A stretch of DNA of 64,000 bases, taken from the NCBI GenBank assembly GCA_040757055.1, contig JBFLXY010000007.1, positions 1 to 64,000 on the forward strand, given 5' to 3'. Positions 63,239 to 64,000 of the stretch are shown here, one piece after another. The notes beneath the pieces were generated by a model that saw only the letters and a program-made list of their open reading frames with translations, ran no database searches and was not told the DNA's origin. Made by a program: the position numbers and the translations under genes. Positions within the stretch are counted from its first letter, which is position 1; each line of letters starts with the position of its first letter. Origin of the DNA: JAJZRJ01 sp040757055. GTDB taxonomy: Bacteria > Desulfobacterota > Desulfobulbia > Desulfobulbales > Desulfurivibrionaceae.

Positions 63239-64000
63239 GCGCGGCCCAGTCGAAGGCAAAGCCCATGGAGCTTCTGGCCCCGGCGGGCAGCCTGGATGCC
63301 TTCAGCGCGGCGGTGGCGGCCGGGGCGGATGCGGTCTACATCGGCGCGCCGGCCCTCAATGCCAGGGCCCTGGCCAAACAGTTTTCCCTGGCCGAGATCG
63401 CGGCCATGATCGACCATGCCCATGGCCGCGGGGTCAAGGTGTATGCGGCCATGAACAGCCTGATGAAGGAGGCGGAGATCCCGGCGGCGGTGAAGCTGCT
63501 GGCCGCGCTCGCCGAACTCAAGGTGGACGCGGTGATTCTTCAGGATCTGGGCGTTTACGGCCTGGCCCGCGACCATTTCCCCTCCCTGCGCCTCCACGCC
63601 AGCACCCTGATGCTGGCCCACAACTCCATGGCGGTACGCCATTTTGCCGCCATGGGCTTTGCGCGGGTGGTGCTGGCCCGCGAGGTGACCATCGCGGAGA
63701 TCCGCCAGTTCCGCCAGCAGAGCCCGGTGGAGCTGGAGGTCTTTGTCCAGGGCGCCATGTGCTTCAGCTATTCCGGCCTCTGCCTCTTCAGTTCCTACCT
63801 CGGCGGGAAGAGCGGCCTGCGGGGCCGCTGCGTTCAGCCCTGCCGGCGCCGGTACCTCTGGCAGGGAAGCAAAAAAGAAGGCGGCTATCTCTTTTCCATG
63901 AACGATCTTTCCGCCCTGCGGCTGCTGCCGGAACTCAAGGCGGCCGGGGTGGGTTCGCTCAAGATCGAAGGACGCATGCGCAGCGCCCAGTATGTGGCCC
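63235..64000 (+). CDS. peptidase U32 family protein (3' end outside window)
   Basis: 255 residues are visible, cut by the window edge. LLAPAGSLDAFSAAVAAGADAVYIGAPALNAR and the Cys-rich VFVQGAMCFSYSGLC...GRCVQPCRR segment are U32 hallmarks (collagenase-like or prephenate-hydroxylation families share this fold). GGAGGAGGC precedes the ATG that overlaps the rhomboid stop. Confidence 0.92.
   Translation, partial: MSAAQSKAKPMELLAPAGSLDAFSAAVAAGADAVYIGAPALNARALAKQFSLAEIAAMIDHAHGRGVKVYAAMNSLMKEAEIPAAVKLLAALAELKVDAVILQDLGVYGLARDHFPSLRLHASTLMLAHNSMAVRHFAAMGFARVVLAREVTIAEIRQFRQQSPVELEVFVQGAMCFSYSGLCLFSSYLGGKSGLRGRCVQPCRRRYLWQGSKKEGGYLFSMNDLSALRLLPELKAAGVGSLKIEGRMRSAQYVA

Overview
The window looks like the chromosome of a motile, anaerobic, high-GC member of the Desulfobacterota (former Deltaproteobacteria). 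The basis is gene content and order: a sigma-54-controlled flagellar cluster, an orphan CooC nickel ATPase, the block ffh-rpsP-khpA-rimM-trmD-SPOUT methyltransferase-rplS-rnhB-yraN, a radical SAM/DUF2344 fusion followed by rng-rplU-rpmA-obg-proB-proA-nadD, and an IMP cyclohydrolase without its transformylase half. Species is not claimed. No rRNA, tRNA or CRISPR array was seen.

Region 1 (about 119-13264 and 17777-23307) is a flagellar regulon. Two sigma-54 activators, a TPR protein and a sensor kinase come first. A perfect -24/-12 promoter then drives flgB-flgC-fliE-fliF-fliG-fliH-fliI-fliJ-motE-like. After an interruption, a second perfect sigma-54 promoter drives fliK-flgD-flgE, which ends at a strong terminator. 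The flagellar kinase carries Gln where the phosphoacceptor His should be.

Region 2 (13265-17640) interrupts the flagellar genes and reads as a small chromosomal integron. It has an IntI-type integrase, an attI-like core site, an AT-rich restriction-modification cassette ending in an attC-like palindrome, and an AbrB-antitoxin/toxin pair with its own promoter and operator-like palindrome. All cassette genes point away from intI, as expected for an integron.

Region 3 (23445-25701) holds a secreted protein made of 11-residue charged repeats, an ECF-like sigma factor, a small membrane protein of the kind expected for an anti-sigma partner, and two secreted proteins, the last of DUF3106 type. Region 4 (25715-49498) is mostly housekeeping: cooC, ileS-lspA-fabD, ffh and ribosomal/RNA-modification genes, pdxA, tmk, two lipoproteins, radical SAM, RNase G, L21/L27, Obg and proline synthesis, then nadD.

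Region 5 (50175-57427) is a seven-gene minus-strand operon with ChrB (chromate resistance), an HD-rhodanese fusion, a duplicated Cys-motif miniprotein, a large PEP-synthase-like protein with a lectin-like tail, an MFS exporter and two small unknowns. A promoter containing a perfect 14-bp palindrome precedes it. Region 6 (57605-64000) contains folE2, an S4 protein, purine genes, pyrR, a histidine kinase, a rhomboid protease and the start of a U32 peptidase.

A dispersed multi-hairpin repeat occurs three times (25715, 60268, 60981). Its stem arms differ between copies yet remain paired, and two copies flank pyrR. A separate 143-bp inverted-repeat element lies in the ffh leader. All positions were read by eye; family names are recognition from sequence motifs, not database results.
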